A stretch of DNA of 64,000 nt from contig JBHGNT010000012.1 in the NCBI GenBank assembly GCA_043228905.1, forward strand, positions 21,080,001-21,144,000, written 5' to 3'. Positions within the stretch are counted from its first letter, which is position 1. Each line of letters starts with the position of its first letter. The notes under the pieces were generated by a model. It did no database searches. It was not told the DNA's origin and was given only the letters and a program-made list of their open reading frames with translations. Source of the stretch: Azolla caroliniana (Eukaryota > Polypodiophyta). Shown one piece after another: positions 1 through 10,700 of this stretch. Made by a program: the position numbers and the translations under genes.

Positions 1-1
1 G

Positions 2-3000
2 ATATCGGTATGTTCCGAAGAGATGTACGAAGTCATCGCGAACTTCAGTCGGGGGTTCGGGTCGGATCAGACGGCCCGGGTTAGCACGAAGTACAAGACT
101 GTGGACCGGAAGGTAAGGCCAGTCGCGGCACCCTTACCGGAGGAAAGCGAATCCCGAATCAGAGGGGTTGCGTCGGACCCCAGTTTACGAGATCCGGTCT
201 GCATAGGGCACACCTTCACCGACGGGACGCTACGAGAGCTCAAGATCGGTGGGGGCGGGTTCCTGCTGCCGACGGAGGAAGACCGGTTTTGGAGAATGCT
301 CGGAAGGCACGGGAAAGCCTTCGCATTTTCGCCGGAAGAAATCGGGTGCGTAGACCCGACAATCGTGGAGCCGATGGTGATATTCACGGTACCGCATGTG
401 CCGTGGAATCTCAAGCCGATTCCGGTACCAAGAGCTCACATCCCGGAGTTGATGGAGCTATTGAGGCAGAAAGTCGATATGGGTATTCTCGAACCGTCGA
501 GCGCGCCATACTCGAACCGATGGTTTACCGTACCAAAGAAAAACGGAACATTGCACTTCATTCAAGACCTGCAGCCGGTCAACAGAGTGACCATTCGGAA
601 CGCAAGGATCGGACCGACCATAGACGAGTTCGCGGAGGCTTTCGCCGGAAGGTCGATTTACTCGGTCGGTGATCTGTACTCGGGGTACGACCAGTTCCAG
701 CTAGCCGTGGAGAGCAGAGACATTACGACGATGCGAACTCCCCTCGGCCTAGTGCGAATGTGTACCCTGCCACAAGGAGGGACCAACTCGGTGGCCCACA
801 TGGTGAATGCGATGAACAAGGTACTGAGGGATTGCATCCCGGACATCACCATGCCGTTTCTAGACGACATCCCGATCAAGGGGTGCCCGGTGGAAGAGAA
901 GGACGAAACACTCGGGCCGGACGGATGCCGGCGATTCGTGGCAGCACACATCGACGACTGCGAGAAAGTGCTACAAAGGCTAGAGGAGGCGAGGCTCACC
1001 TTCTCCGGGGAGAAATTGGCCTTCGGGCAATCGGAAATCTTGGTGGTCCGACACCTATGTGGACCATATGGCCGGAAGCCGTCTCCGGCAAAGGTAGAAG
1101 CCATCTCTGCGATGAAGACCGACTGTAACTCGGTTACGGATGTTCGGAGGTTCCTGGGGGCATGCGCGTTCTACCACATATGGATCCCGCATTACGCCCA
1201 CGTTGCGGAGCCGCTATACGGGTTGCTGAAGAAAGGGCGAAAATTCGAATGGCGAGACGAGCACACGGAGTCGGTCCGGAAGCTGAAGGAAGCTCTTGTG
1301 GCAGCACCGGCGCTCCGGAAGGCTGTCAACGAGAAGGGTACCCCGGTATACATAACAGATTCCATATGAGTCCGACCGGGATCGGGTGGGTCGTCAACCA
1401 AGAAGACGAGGACGACATTCGGTTCCCGATCCGATTCGGCGCGAAGGTCCTCAGTGAGCGACAACGAGGGTACGCCCAGGTTAAACGCGAACTCTGGGGT
1501 ATCGTTTCGGCAGTAAAGGCCGACAAAGACTACCTGATCGGGACAGAAGTGATTATCGAGACGGATTGCTTGCCAATTCTCGGCATGGTTTCCGGATGCG
1601 CGACACCGGACTTGGCGATGCTCAGGTGGATAGCGTACATCAAGTCCCTAGACCCGGAAATACGACACATTTCTGGAAAAGACAACGCCATGGCCGACAT
1701 GCTTTCGAGGGCGAGGTTTGATGACGAGGGCGGCATGGTTTCGGAGGACGAAGAAGTCGGCGTGGACTTCTTCGAGGCGGCGTACGTGACAACCGACGGG
1801 ACGAGCACTCCGGCACTTAACGACTTCGACGAGAGCAAGTACGACGGCGAGTGGCTCCAGATCGGTGGATTTTTGAGGACGATGACGCCAGATGCGCCAT
1901 GGACGAAGGACGAGGCCAACCGGATCCGGAAGAAAGCTTACCGATTCTTTCTCCAGGACGGATACTTATGGAAGCACCCGAAGAAGAGGAACGACGTCCC
2001 GCTCCGGGTGGTGGCGATGAAGGAAGAACAGGAGGAGCTGCTGACGGCCTACCACAACAGCCCTTGGGCTGGACACCGTGGAACGTGGGCCACGTTCGAG
2101 AAGATAAAGGGGAAGTACTGGTGGCCGGGACTGTACCGGGACGTGCATCGGTTCGTGACAACTTGCGAGAGCTGTCAGATGCACTCCGTAGTCCGACATC
2201 GGGACGAGCTTCTCCCTACGTGCCCTCCGACCATCCACTTCAAATGGATGGTAGACCTGGTGACGATGCCGATGGGAGTAGGACAATTGCGGTATCTGGT
2301 CCTGGCTCGAGAAGATCTAACAAACCAGGTAGAAGGCCGGGCCCTTCAGAACAAAACGATCGCGGCCGTATGTCGGTTCTTGATCGAGGACGTGATATGC
2401 CGGTACGGGTGCGTCGGAAGATCGTGGCTGATCCCGGGGAGTTGGACGCCGAAGAGGCCGAGGAGCTGTTCTACCGGCTAGGAGTCAAGCTCTCGCTTAC
2501 CACTGCGTACAATCCGGAGGCGAATGGGAAGGTGGAGCGTGGACACGGACCGATCGTCAAGGCATTAGTTTGGGCATGTGGAGGTCAAGTTGGGAACTGG
2601 CCGAGGCTGTTGCCTTACGCGTTGTGGGCGGACCGAACTACGCACAGTTCGGTAACCGGATTCATGCCGACAGAATTCATGTTTGGGCAGAAGCTGGTCA
2701 TGCCGATGGAACGTACGATCTCCTCGTGGGCAACCGTGGACTGGAGAGACGAGATGAGCCGGGAGGAACTGCTGGCGGCGCGTATACGACAGCTCGAGCG
2801 AAGACCGGAGGACGTGGAGCAGGCTGCGGAAAGGCTTCGGGAAGCAAGGATGAGGAACAAAGCCCGGTTCGACCGAACGCACCGGCTCCGACCGAAGAAG
2901 ATCGAGGAAGGCGACTGGGTGCTAGTCTACGACAGCAGCCTTGACAACCAGCACCGAGTGACACGGAAGTTCGCAAGAAGGTGGTTCGGGCCTTACGTGG

Positions 3001-3188
3001 TACAAAGCGCCAACGACAACGGGACGTACCATCTGGCGGAGCTCGACGACACGAGAATGGCGATACCGGTAGCTGGGAAGCGGATCAAAGCGTTCAAGAA
3101 GCGTCATGACGACGAGCCGGATCCGGTTGGGCTGGACCGCGACGACGAACGATCCGAAACCGAGGAAGAACCGACGGGCGGGGAATGA
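2..3188 (+). pseudogene. A1 gypsy pol: RT, RNase H, integrase, two frameshifts
   Basis: Three overlapping frames together encode one pol. Frame one (2-1369, open to the window edge) is reverse transcriptase with FIQDLQPVNR, YSGYDQFQLA, LPQGGTNSVAHM and the catalytic FLDD. The frame then shifts near 1360, and RNase H (GIGWVVNQE, ETDCLPILGM) and the integrase zinc-binding HHCC region (HRGTWATF, CESCQMHS) follow to about 2480. A second shift near 2415 leads into the integrase core (TTAYNPEANGKVERGHG) and a basic C-terminal region to the stop at 3188. Apart from the two shifts the frames are clean, so the decay is slight. The RT motifs PLGLVRMCTLPQGGTNSVA differ from those of the common plant Tat, Athila and CRM lineages. 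From memory they resemble a lineage also common in fungi; this is inference. Confidence 0.85.
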
Positions 3189-3261
3189 AGGCTGGACCGG
3201 TTTTCTCCGTCCTGACTCAATTTGGCGCATGCCGGTGGATGCGCGGTTAGGTGGGGGCGGA

Positions 3262-3839
3262 TGTCGTGAAGAAAACCGTCCACAAGCGGAATCGGTGCAC
3301 AGGAGCGTAGGAACCGGCTCTTCTCGAATGTTGTCCATAGAAGATCCTAGGCGAGTAGATTTAGTGGGTAGGAAGTAAAGGGGAAACGGCTCCTTCCTTG
3401 CCTATAAAAAGGAGGGAGACGAGAAGGGGGAGGGCATCGCGGAGAGTCAAGGACGAAGTGCTCTCGGTTTGCGTGCGAAGGCTTCTCTCTCTCTCTCTGG
3501 TTCGCAAACTCCATAGCTTCCTTCTGTGCAGGTTTTGGGAGGCTCGCGCTGCTCTGAGGAATGCCCGAGTGCTTCCGGCAACACCTCCAACCTGCTCCTG
3601 TCTTTCTGTGCGTTTACGAACAGGCATCGGCATCTGTTCGCCGGCTTGTTCGGTTGTAACCGACTTCGTGTTTTTGTTGCTTCCGTGTTCTTGTTGTTTT
3701 CTTTGTTAATACATACATACATTCGTGTCTCTCTGTGTCGCTGTCCCACTCGCGTCTTTGTGTCGAAGGGCCGTGTCCCTGTGAATCTACGCTCGCACGT
3801 AGTGGGTCTCTTGTCCTTTCTCTCTTGCTCTTCGGTACA
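3262..3839 (+). repeat. 3' LTR of gypsy element A1
   Basis: This 578 bp segment starts TGTCGTGAAGA after a purine tract and ends GGTACA. It has a TATA-like CCTATAAAAAGG near 3400, pyrimidine runs (CTCTCTCTCTCTC near 3490) and T-rich sequence with TTAATACATACATAC near 3706, as expected for a U3-R-U5 layout. The same first 11 bases begin the LTR of element G on the other strand (35,112 and 31,613 reading leftwards). Confidence 0.6.
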
Positions 3840-4400
3840 GGACCCCTGAGGTCCCGCCTCATTCCACGCATCCGCGAGGAAAACCTCGACAACGCTAGCG
3901 GACCAACACTCCGAGGAACTCGGACAGCTGTTAGGCGACTTCGGGGAAAGTCAAGAGGATATTTTCAGCCGACTAATGGAGATCAGGAGCGAGCAACAAC
4001 GTACGAAGCCTACTACGGTACCCGATACCAATTCCACCGAGCACGGGAAGCCTCAGCCAAATTCACAAGAAATGACAACTACGCTAAGCAACATAGAGAA
4101 CGATACGGACAAGACAGAGCCTCAGTCAACCGCTTGCCCACAGACGGAAGCGACAACCGCAACAAACAAGAGTGAGCCAGCAGAGCCGAGTCCGACCACG
4201 CAGGGAGAAGTGGACAACATAGAAACCCCCACTACGGTTGAGCAAGGACAAGACGCGCAACAAAGCAACAAAGCACGGACGGACATTACGCCATCTCCGG
4301 ACTGGAACGTGCGAGTGGAGCCAAACATCCTGGACAACTTGGAGGATGAATAGAGGGATGGGTCCGACGTGCCATGGCACTTTCCCACAGGCATGCCAGG
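3840..4400 (+). pseudogene. A2 gypsy element: tail of the extra ORF and 3' UTR
   Basis: From about 3850 one frame is open to a stop at 4353. It encodes a hydrophilic tail rich in T, E, Q, N and S (ADQHSEELGQLLGDFGES near its start, NLEDE at its end). The start matches the residues encoded at 5,496-5,560 on the minus strand in element B (ADQHSEELAQLLDDFGES). The DNA from 4300 to 4400 is an inverted match to 4905-5000, which is the equivalent position in B just before its LTR. This is therefore the 3' end of a second gypsy element of the B type, on the plus strand, whose upstream part was separated by the A1 insertion. No function is known for the protein tail. Confidence 0.65.
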
Positions 4401-4465
4401 TGTTGTCCACCGGAATTGTAACCGCCGGACAGAATTCGTAAATATATTAGAAGCATTAAGAAAAG
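4401..4465 (+). repeat. 3' LTR of A2, first part (split by element B)
   Basis: It starts TGTTGTCCACCGG and matches the reverse complement of the inner end of B's LTR (TGTTGTCCGCCGG). It breaks off at AAAAG (4461-4465), which is repeated at 31,110-31,114 on the far side of element B. The LTR then continues at 31,115. Confidence 0.75.
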
Positions 4466-4905
4466 TGTTGCCTCTTAGGAACACGGTCCGTGGTCAGTCC
4501 GTCGACCTAGACCCCAAGGTGAGTGGGAACAACAAACAGAGCTTAAGCATACTGTGTAAGAAGAGAACCGATGTGGTTCCTCCGTGTGTAAGGGGAGACA
4601 GCTACAACCGACTCCTTATCACAGGTTGCGCTTACGTACTACTACGCTTACATATCCGAGACACAGACACTGAATTAGTCGTAGTTATACACAGAAACTC
4701 AGAGAAGATAGTATTCTATTATCAGGCATTCTTTTACAATTCTCAAAATTTACATGCACCTCCTTAAGAGGTTTTTTGCCCTTTATATATGCAGGGTCCA
4801 ATTAGCCATTCACGCGGGGAAGCGTGAACCGTTACATACGTTACACTTTATATAGTTTCTTATTCCTACGCTTTTGGCCGTCGGTTACTATTCCGGCGGG
4901 CAACA
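4466..4905 (-). repeat. 3' LTR of gypsy element B
   Basis: It is near-identical to 30,686-31,109. The main difference is a 16 bp insertion here (around 4635-4650, a CTTACGTACTACTACG-like duplication). In sense orientation (minus strand) it carries a TATATAAAGGGC-type TATA box. The high similarity of the two LTRs points to a fairly recent insertion. Confidence 0.88.
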
Positions 4906-7494
4906 CCTGGCACGCCTGTGGGACAGTGCCTTTGCACGTCGGGCCCATCCCGTTAATGTTCTTCCAAAATGCCCCGGATGTTTGGCTCTGTTGTGGTGTC
5001 CTCGGCCGGAGTTCATGTAGGGCACGTATGTGCATCGTGGTGCGGCTCCTCTGCTTGGTCGGCCTGGTTTCTCCCGGAATCACCTTCGCCGTGTGCGGGT
5101 GGTCCGAGTATGGTGGGCTCTTCTTGAGTTAGTGGGCTGGCCTCCGCCGGTAGCCTGCTTGCAGTCGGTTGTTGCTCCGCCTCTATTGTTACGTCCTCCG
5201 CGGTGTTGGCCGTTTTTGTGTGTCCCTGGGTGTGGGGCGGGGATTCCGCCTGTTCCGCACTATTTTCCGCGTTTTCTGAAGATGGTGTGCGCTGGACCTT
5301 TTGTTGGTTAATGGTTTCGTTGTCTGGTCTTGTGGGGGACTCCGCTCATTCGTCCCCGGTATTCTCCCCCGTTGTCCTCGCTGGTGATCGGGCCTGAGGT
5401 TCCTCTTCTTCTGTTGTGACCGGAATTGGTGTCCCGCTGGGTTCCTCGTTTGTGTGCGTGTTGCCGGTTTGTGTGATCTGGTGAAATAGCTCCTCCTAAC
5501 TTTCACCAAAATCATCTAGGAGTTGTGCGAGTTCTTCGGAGTGTTGATCTGCTAACGCGCGATAGTCTTGCGCTAGGTCCTCCCGTACAGTCGCAATGCT
5601 CTCCTCGTTTAGCTTATAAAACACTCGGCCGTCTTTCCGCCGGTTCTCCCAATCCGCATGATACGCGTGCAATTCCGCTGATTGGGTTGCCCAGGCCATC
5701 CATCCTTTGTCCAGTGCCGTTTTCAATTGCGTTGTGAACCTTTCCCTGTTGGTTTGGAGAAGGATGCGCACGTTATCCGTGATGGCCTGGCAGCGGTTGC
5801 GTGCGTCTTCCATCAACTTCTGGAGATTCGCGATTTCCTGCTATTTAACGGCTGCCGCTTCCCATACGTGGCCTTCAGGCCCACCCACAACTGGGATTCC
5901 TTTTCATGCTATTTTTCTAATTTCCCCATTTCATTGTTTAGGCGGATTTCGAGTTGATGCCTTTTGTCTTGTTCAACTACCAACTGTTCATCAAACCATA
6001 CCTTCTTTTTTTCTAACAAGGCCCGAAGTCCCGCTATTTCCGCCTCTGATTTCTTCGCTTCCTCTCGTAATTGGGCATTGTCGTCTTTTGTCCGGCTGTG
6101 CTGAGCCACCTCCGTAGCCAGTTTCTCTTCAAGCGTTTTTACGGCTTTTCGTCCGTTAGCCCGTATCTCCTTTTCTCTGTCGGAGGATTGGCGTAGTTCT
6201 GCTCGAAGACGGTCAATTTCGGATTCCGCTAGCTGCACGACCCTTTTTGCTTTTGCGCGATGGCGGTCTGAGCCTCGATTTCTTCTTTGAGAGCGTTGAT
6301 AACGTGGTTCGGTGGCGGGGTTTCGTGTTGCGCCGTAGTCGTGTGAGCTTCCAACTCCGCGATGCGTGCGTTGGCCTTTTGTAGTTCGGCTTCGACCAGT
6401 TTAACCTTCTTCCAGACATTCTTATTTTTTTATGGCCATCTCCTTGGCGCCCGTACTGACCTTTGCCAGTTCCCGATGGACTTCGACTAGGGTCGTGTTT
6501 AAGGGTGGTATCTGCATCCCTACTCGCCGTACCCCGGCGTTCCTCTGTCTGCCGACCCTGGCTAGTCGGTCCTCATCGTCGCTCTTCGTTGTTTGTGTTA
6601 GGGCGCGCTCTATCATCTAACGTTCTGCATGCTCCTCGGCCATCCGTTGGGCGGCTTTGACCTGTTGTGTTGCCAAGAACTCCATGAGCTTGAAAGAGGT
6701 ACCAAACTGCAAGAGGGCGATGAATTCGTGGGCCGTATCCGGAATATCCGGATATGCCAAAACCTCGCTTTTCGCCGTCAATACGGCTTTCCCTCGCTGG
6801 GACTGAGTCGTAATAATCAGCCGCGGCTCCCGGATGATTTCGAAGGTAGTATTCAGCTCTGCTGTTGCGGGGCCTTCGCCTGCGGTCGGTGCCTCCGGAT
6901 CCGTGGGGGCGGTTTTTACCAACCCCCGCCCATCTTTTTTGTCCAATCTGCACCGGTTTGGTCTAGGGCTTTCCCCCCGTGCTTCGGTGTGTGGTTCTGG
7001 GGCTGCCTCCATGGGGTGTCTCGGTTGTTCCTCCTGCATCGCCCGTGTATCCGGTTGGTCGGTAGGAGGTGTTGTCCTTGGGACTGGTTGGGCCAGTTGG
7101 GGTTTCTCCTCCCACTCTAGGGCCGCTAACTCCGCTAACCTGCGTTTTGCGGAGCGGGGCGGTGTCGTGGGTTGGCTGGGCTGTGGTGCTGGTAGGCCTC
7201 GGGGTGGAAACAGTACCGTAAGGTATTGTTGGATGATTGGCCTGAGCTTTTTGCCTGCTTGGTATGCATGTAAGCCTTCCCTTAACGCCGTCCCTGTGAT
7301 GACCCCCCAGTCGACTGTACGCCCCTCAAAGGTGTCGATAATGATGCTTGCCTTCTGTTTAGGCATCCCATAAGCGTTGACATGGACGCAACCTACTTCC
7401 AGTAGGAACTTGGCAACTTCACGGAAGAAGGGATCCGGAATTTGTTTCGTTCTATTGGCTTTGGCGGAGGATGAGTATGGGGGTAAAAGCATGC
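4906..7494 (-). pseudogene. Extra ORF of element B, downstream of integrase, left part
   Basis: Read on the minus strand this continues the ORF that starts at 25,135, after the 17 kb interruption by C. A long open stretch (7492-6617) starts MLLPPYSSSAKANRTK and ends in a TAG. The same frame continues (6616-6422). It then passes through frames encoding heptad-rich, E/K/Q/A/L-rich coiled coil (AELQKANARIAELEAH; QLAESEIDRLRAELRQ; 6238-5909) and a last clean block (5816-5496) ending DQHSEELAQLLDDFGES. Stops and shifts near 6617, 6420, 6240, 5905 and 5495 make it a pseudogene. Its position, in sense after integrase, is where env-like or accessory ORFs lie. I see no signal peptide or membrane segment, so an envelope is not supported; a coiled-coil structural protein is likelier. 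Confidence 0.6.
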
Positions 7495-7504
7495 GAGTGG
7501 AAAC
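7495..7504 (+). repeat. Left terminal inverted repeat of transposon C
   Basis: GAGTGGAAAC is the exact inverse of 24,691-24,700. The subterminal DNA (7505-7560) holds two AGCTAATTAGCT palindromes, as does the right end. The flanking palindrome GCATGC makes the true end ambiguous by a few bases. Confidence 0.65.
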
Positions 7505-7731
7505 ACTATTATAGCTAATTAGCTACTAAAATGGCCATAGCTAATTAGCTATTTGTTTAGCTAGTCTTTCTTGTGGGAAAATCAAATATTTGAAAAACTA
7601 ATTTATGAAAAAACTCAAATATTTGAACTTCTGTTTCAGACGTAGTGGAACTTGGGGAATATCACCATCATCTAAGGTCGACTTCAATGTCATCAATTTC
7701 CTGTTTAGCCTAAGTCTGATTTTGAACGCAG

Positions 7732-10700
7732 ATGGAGTACTCAGAGCACGAACGCAGACGTAGCTCCCGTAACAGCAAAAAATCGACATTGCAGATTGAG
7801 AGCTACAACACAGAACCCGCTCGATCATCGTCCAGGTATGTTTCAGTTACAGAAACCCCAAACATTTGTTTTTTCTTTTAGACTACTGTCTGAACTTTGG
7901 TGCCGATTCATATTTCCCCAAAATCGAATAGGGCGAAGTCCTTGGAGTCCCATACAAGGATGTCTCGCAAATCGGGGAGTAGCAACAGGTGTGTTTATAT
8001 TACTTTTTTTGTGTTTAATCCTGTCTTTAGTGATTAGGGTTTGTGATTGAAATTTCTGATTAGGGTTTGTGATTGAAATTTCTGATTAGGGTTTTTGATT
8101 ATAAATTTCTGATTAGAATTTCTGAATAGGGTTTCTGGTTACAAATTTTGATTACAAATTAGAATTTCTGAATAGGGTTTTTGTTTATAAATTTCTGCTT
8201 AGGATTTCTGATTAGGGTTTGTGATTGAAATTTTTTATTAGGGTTTCTGATTGAAATTTCTGATTAGGGTTTTTGATTATAAATTTCTGATTAGAATTTC
8301 TGAATAAGGTTTCTGGTTACAAACTTCTGATTACAGATTTTGATTAGGGTTTCTGATTTCAAACTTCTGATTACAGATTTTGATTAGGGTTTCTGATTTC
8401 AAATTTCTGAATACAAATTATGATTAGGGTTTCTGATTTGCTAAGTTAAAGATTTTGCACCATTTTTGTTGTTGTTGATTGGGGTTTTTGATTCTCACAT
8501 ATTCTGATTTTGCACTATTTCTGATTTCTGAAATGATATTTCAGATGGCTCGTTCCTCCGTATACGAGAGTGCTAAACTTCGCAAAATTTTGCGAGACAA
8601 AGGAGGACTTCCACAACACCTATGGTCTGTCACTCGAGGGTGTTGACCCTGCTGTCCTAAGTGATAAATTGATCAGTGATATAGACTGGATTGTTGGGAT
8701 TTCGGTCCCTCCGGATGGGATGTCCCCGGACACAAATGACGGCAAGCCCGGTTGCGGTTACAGAACCGGATGATGAAGAAGTACCCGGCATGAAGCCGGA
8801 CGAAGTGTACCCGGATGCGGATCCGGATGATGAAGACCCCGGTTACGGAGCCGGATGATGAAGACCCCGGCTACGGAGCCGGATGATGAAGACCCCGGTT
8901 ACGGAGCCGGATGCTGAATGTACCCGGAGAGAGATACGGATGCGGGGACATATTTGTGAATATGTTTGCCAAGAGCCCTTGAGGCTATATTTGTAAATAG
9001 CCCGAAAGTCATATGTGTATAAATATGACTTAGGGCAAACAGTTTATGTTTTGTTGCTCATTTTTCATGCGAAGTGAGAGCAGCCGAGAAAGAAAGAGAG
9101 AGAGAGAGACGAAGAGGTCGTTGCCTCTGTGTATTACCGCCGCCTGTGGCGAAGACAGTGAACTCAAGGTTGTTGCCTTGTAGCTTCACCATTGTACATC
9201 TCTGTTCATAGTGATAGTTGGAGTTTGAGGACTCCCGTGGTTTTTTCCCATTTAGGGTTTTCCACGTTAATCCCTGTGTCATCGTGTCTTTCTCTGTGTT
9301 TCCTATTTTCTGCTCCTTTGATTCCTAATTACTCGGTTGTGGCCGAAAGAGGAAGGTAAATCGGAGCGTCGATTCTCGACAAAGTGGTATCAGAGCGACG
9401 GTAACACAGAAGATGGAAGGCGGCGGTAGCGGGCAGCCGGGAATGATGGTGCTGAATGCGCAGAATTACGCCGACTGGAAGATCAAGATGGAGGATCTTC
9501 TGATTGTTCGGGACCTGTACGAACCGATTGACAGGTCGGAAATACCGAAGGGAGTACTTGAGTCGGAGTGGAAGCTCCTGAACCGGAAAGCAGTAGCGAC
9601 GATCCGGCAATATGTCGATGTAAGTGTCCTGCAACATGTGGCGAACGATACGAACGCCTATGAGATGTGGAAGAAGCTGTCGGGCCTCTATGAGAGGAAG
9701 AATGCGTTGAACCGGACCTCCCTGATGAGAAAGATAGTGAACCTCAAGTACCGGGACGGCGAGAGTATGGTGGAACACGTAAGCACGTTCATGGGATTCG
9801 TGAACCAGCTTGCGGCGATCAAGTTCCCATTGGAGGATGCAATGCAAGCCATCATCCTGATGTGTACATTGCCGGATAGCTGGGAGAACTTGGTGGTGAC
9901 TCTCAGCACCTCCTGCACCGAAGATAACTTGTCTCTACAAACGGTAAAGACAAGCATTTTGAACGAAGAAGCGCGTCGGAGAGATAAAGAACCGGTCTCC
10001 GACTCGAAGGCGTTGCTTACCGAATCGGAACGGGGAAGACAATGGAACCGGAGTCCTCAAAGACGGGAGAAGTCGGGGACCCGGTCGCAGTCAAGAGGAA
10101 GACCCACATGCTTCCACTGTGGGAAGCCGGGGCACTTCCGGAAGAATTGTCGGCATTACCGAAAGGACAACGGAGCCGACGACACCGATTCGAAGAAGTC
10201 ACCGGAGAGAAACGGTGCATACCGGGGAGCCACGGACCGGAGAGGTCCGGATCGGCGAGGGCAGGACCGGAAAGGAACGACGGCATTCGCGGCAAGTGAA
10301 GAAGAGATAATGCTCATTACCGAAGAGACGGAGCTAAACCTTGCCGGTGAAGAGATGACCTGGGTGGTCGATTCCGGAGCGTCGTTCCACCTGACCCCGG
10401 AGAAGAAATACTTCTCATCCTACACAGCCGGTGAGCATGGCTGTGTCCGGATGGGAAATGAAGGTACATGCCGGATTGCCGGCATAGGAGACGTGTGGCT
10501 GATGACATCAACCGGATGCAAGATGCTGCTGAAGGATGTTCGACACGTTCCGGAGGTCCGATTGAACCTGATCTCGGCCGGGAGGCTAGACGATGAAGGC
10601 TACACGGGCAGCATCCGGAACGGTGTCATGAAGTTCAGCAAAGGGAGCCTGATAGTGGCTCGGGCCCGGAAGGTCAACACACTGTACCTGATGAATTCCC

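Larger units (their letters stand above)
1..3839 (+). mobile_element. Ty3/gypsy LTR retrotransposon A1, 5' part off the window
   Basis: The left window edge falls inside pol, so the 5' LTR and gag are not seen. Pol runs to 3188. A purine-rich tract (3250-3261, GGTGGGGGCGGA type) leads straight into an LTR starting TGTCGTGAAG and ending TACA at 3839. The sequence after 3839 belongs to the extra ORF of a different gypsy element (A2), so A1 appears inserted into A2. The 5 bp after the LTR (GGACC) would be the TSD; its partner lies outside the window. LTR ends were set by TG...CA, the purine tract and the flanking homology break. Confidence 0.75.

Noticed and set aside
4824-5515. ORFs at 4824-5132 (plus) and 5515-5189 (minus) as genes
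   Set aside because: They fall in the LTR and the decayed 3' end of element B; the inverted match to A2's tail explains the region.
7489-7494. 6 bp TSD GCATGC for transposon C
   Set aside because: Collapsing six bases breaks the surrounding retroelement frame while collapsing GC keeps it; kept only as an alternative.
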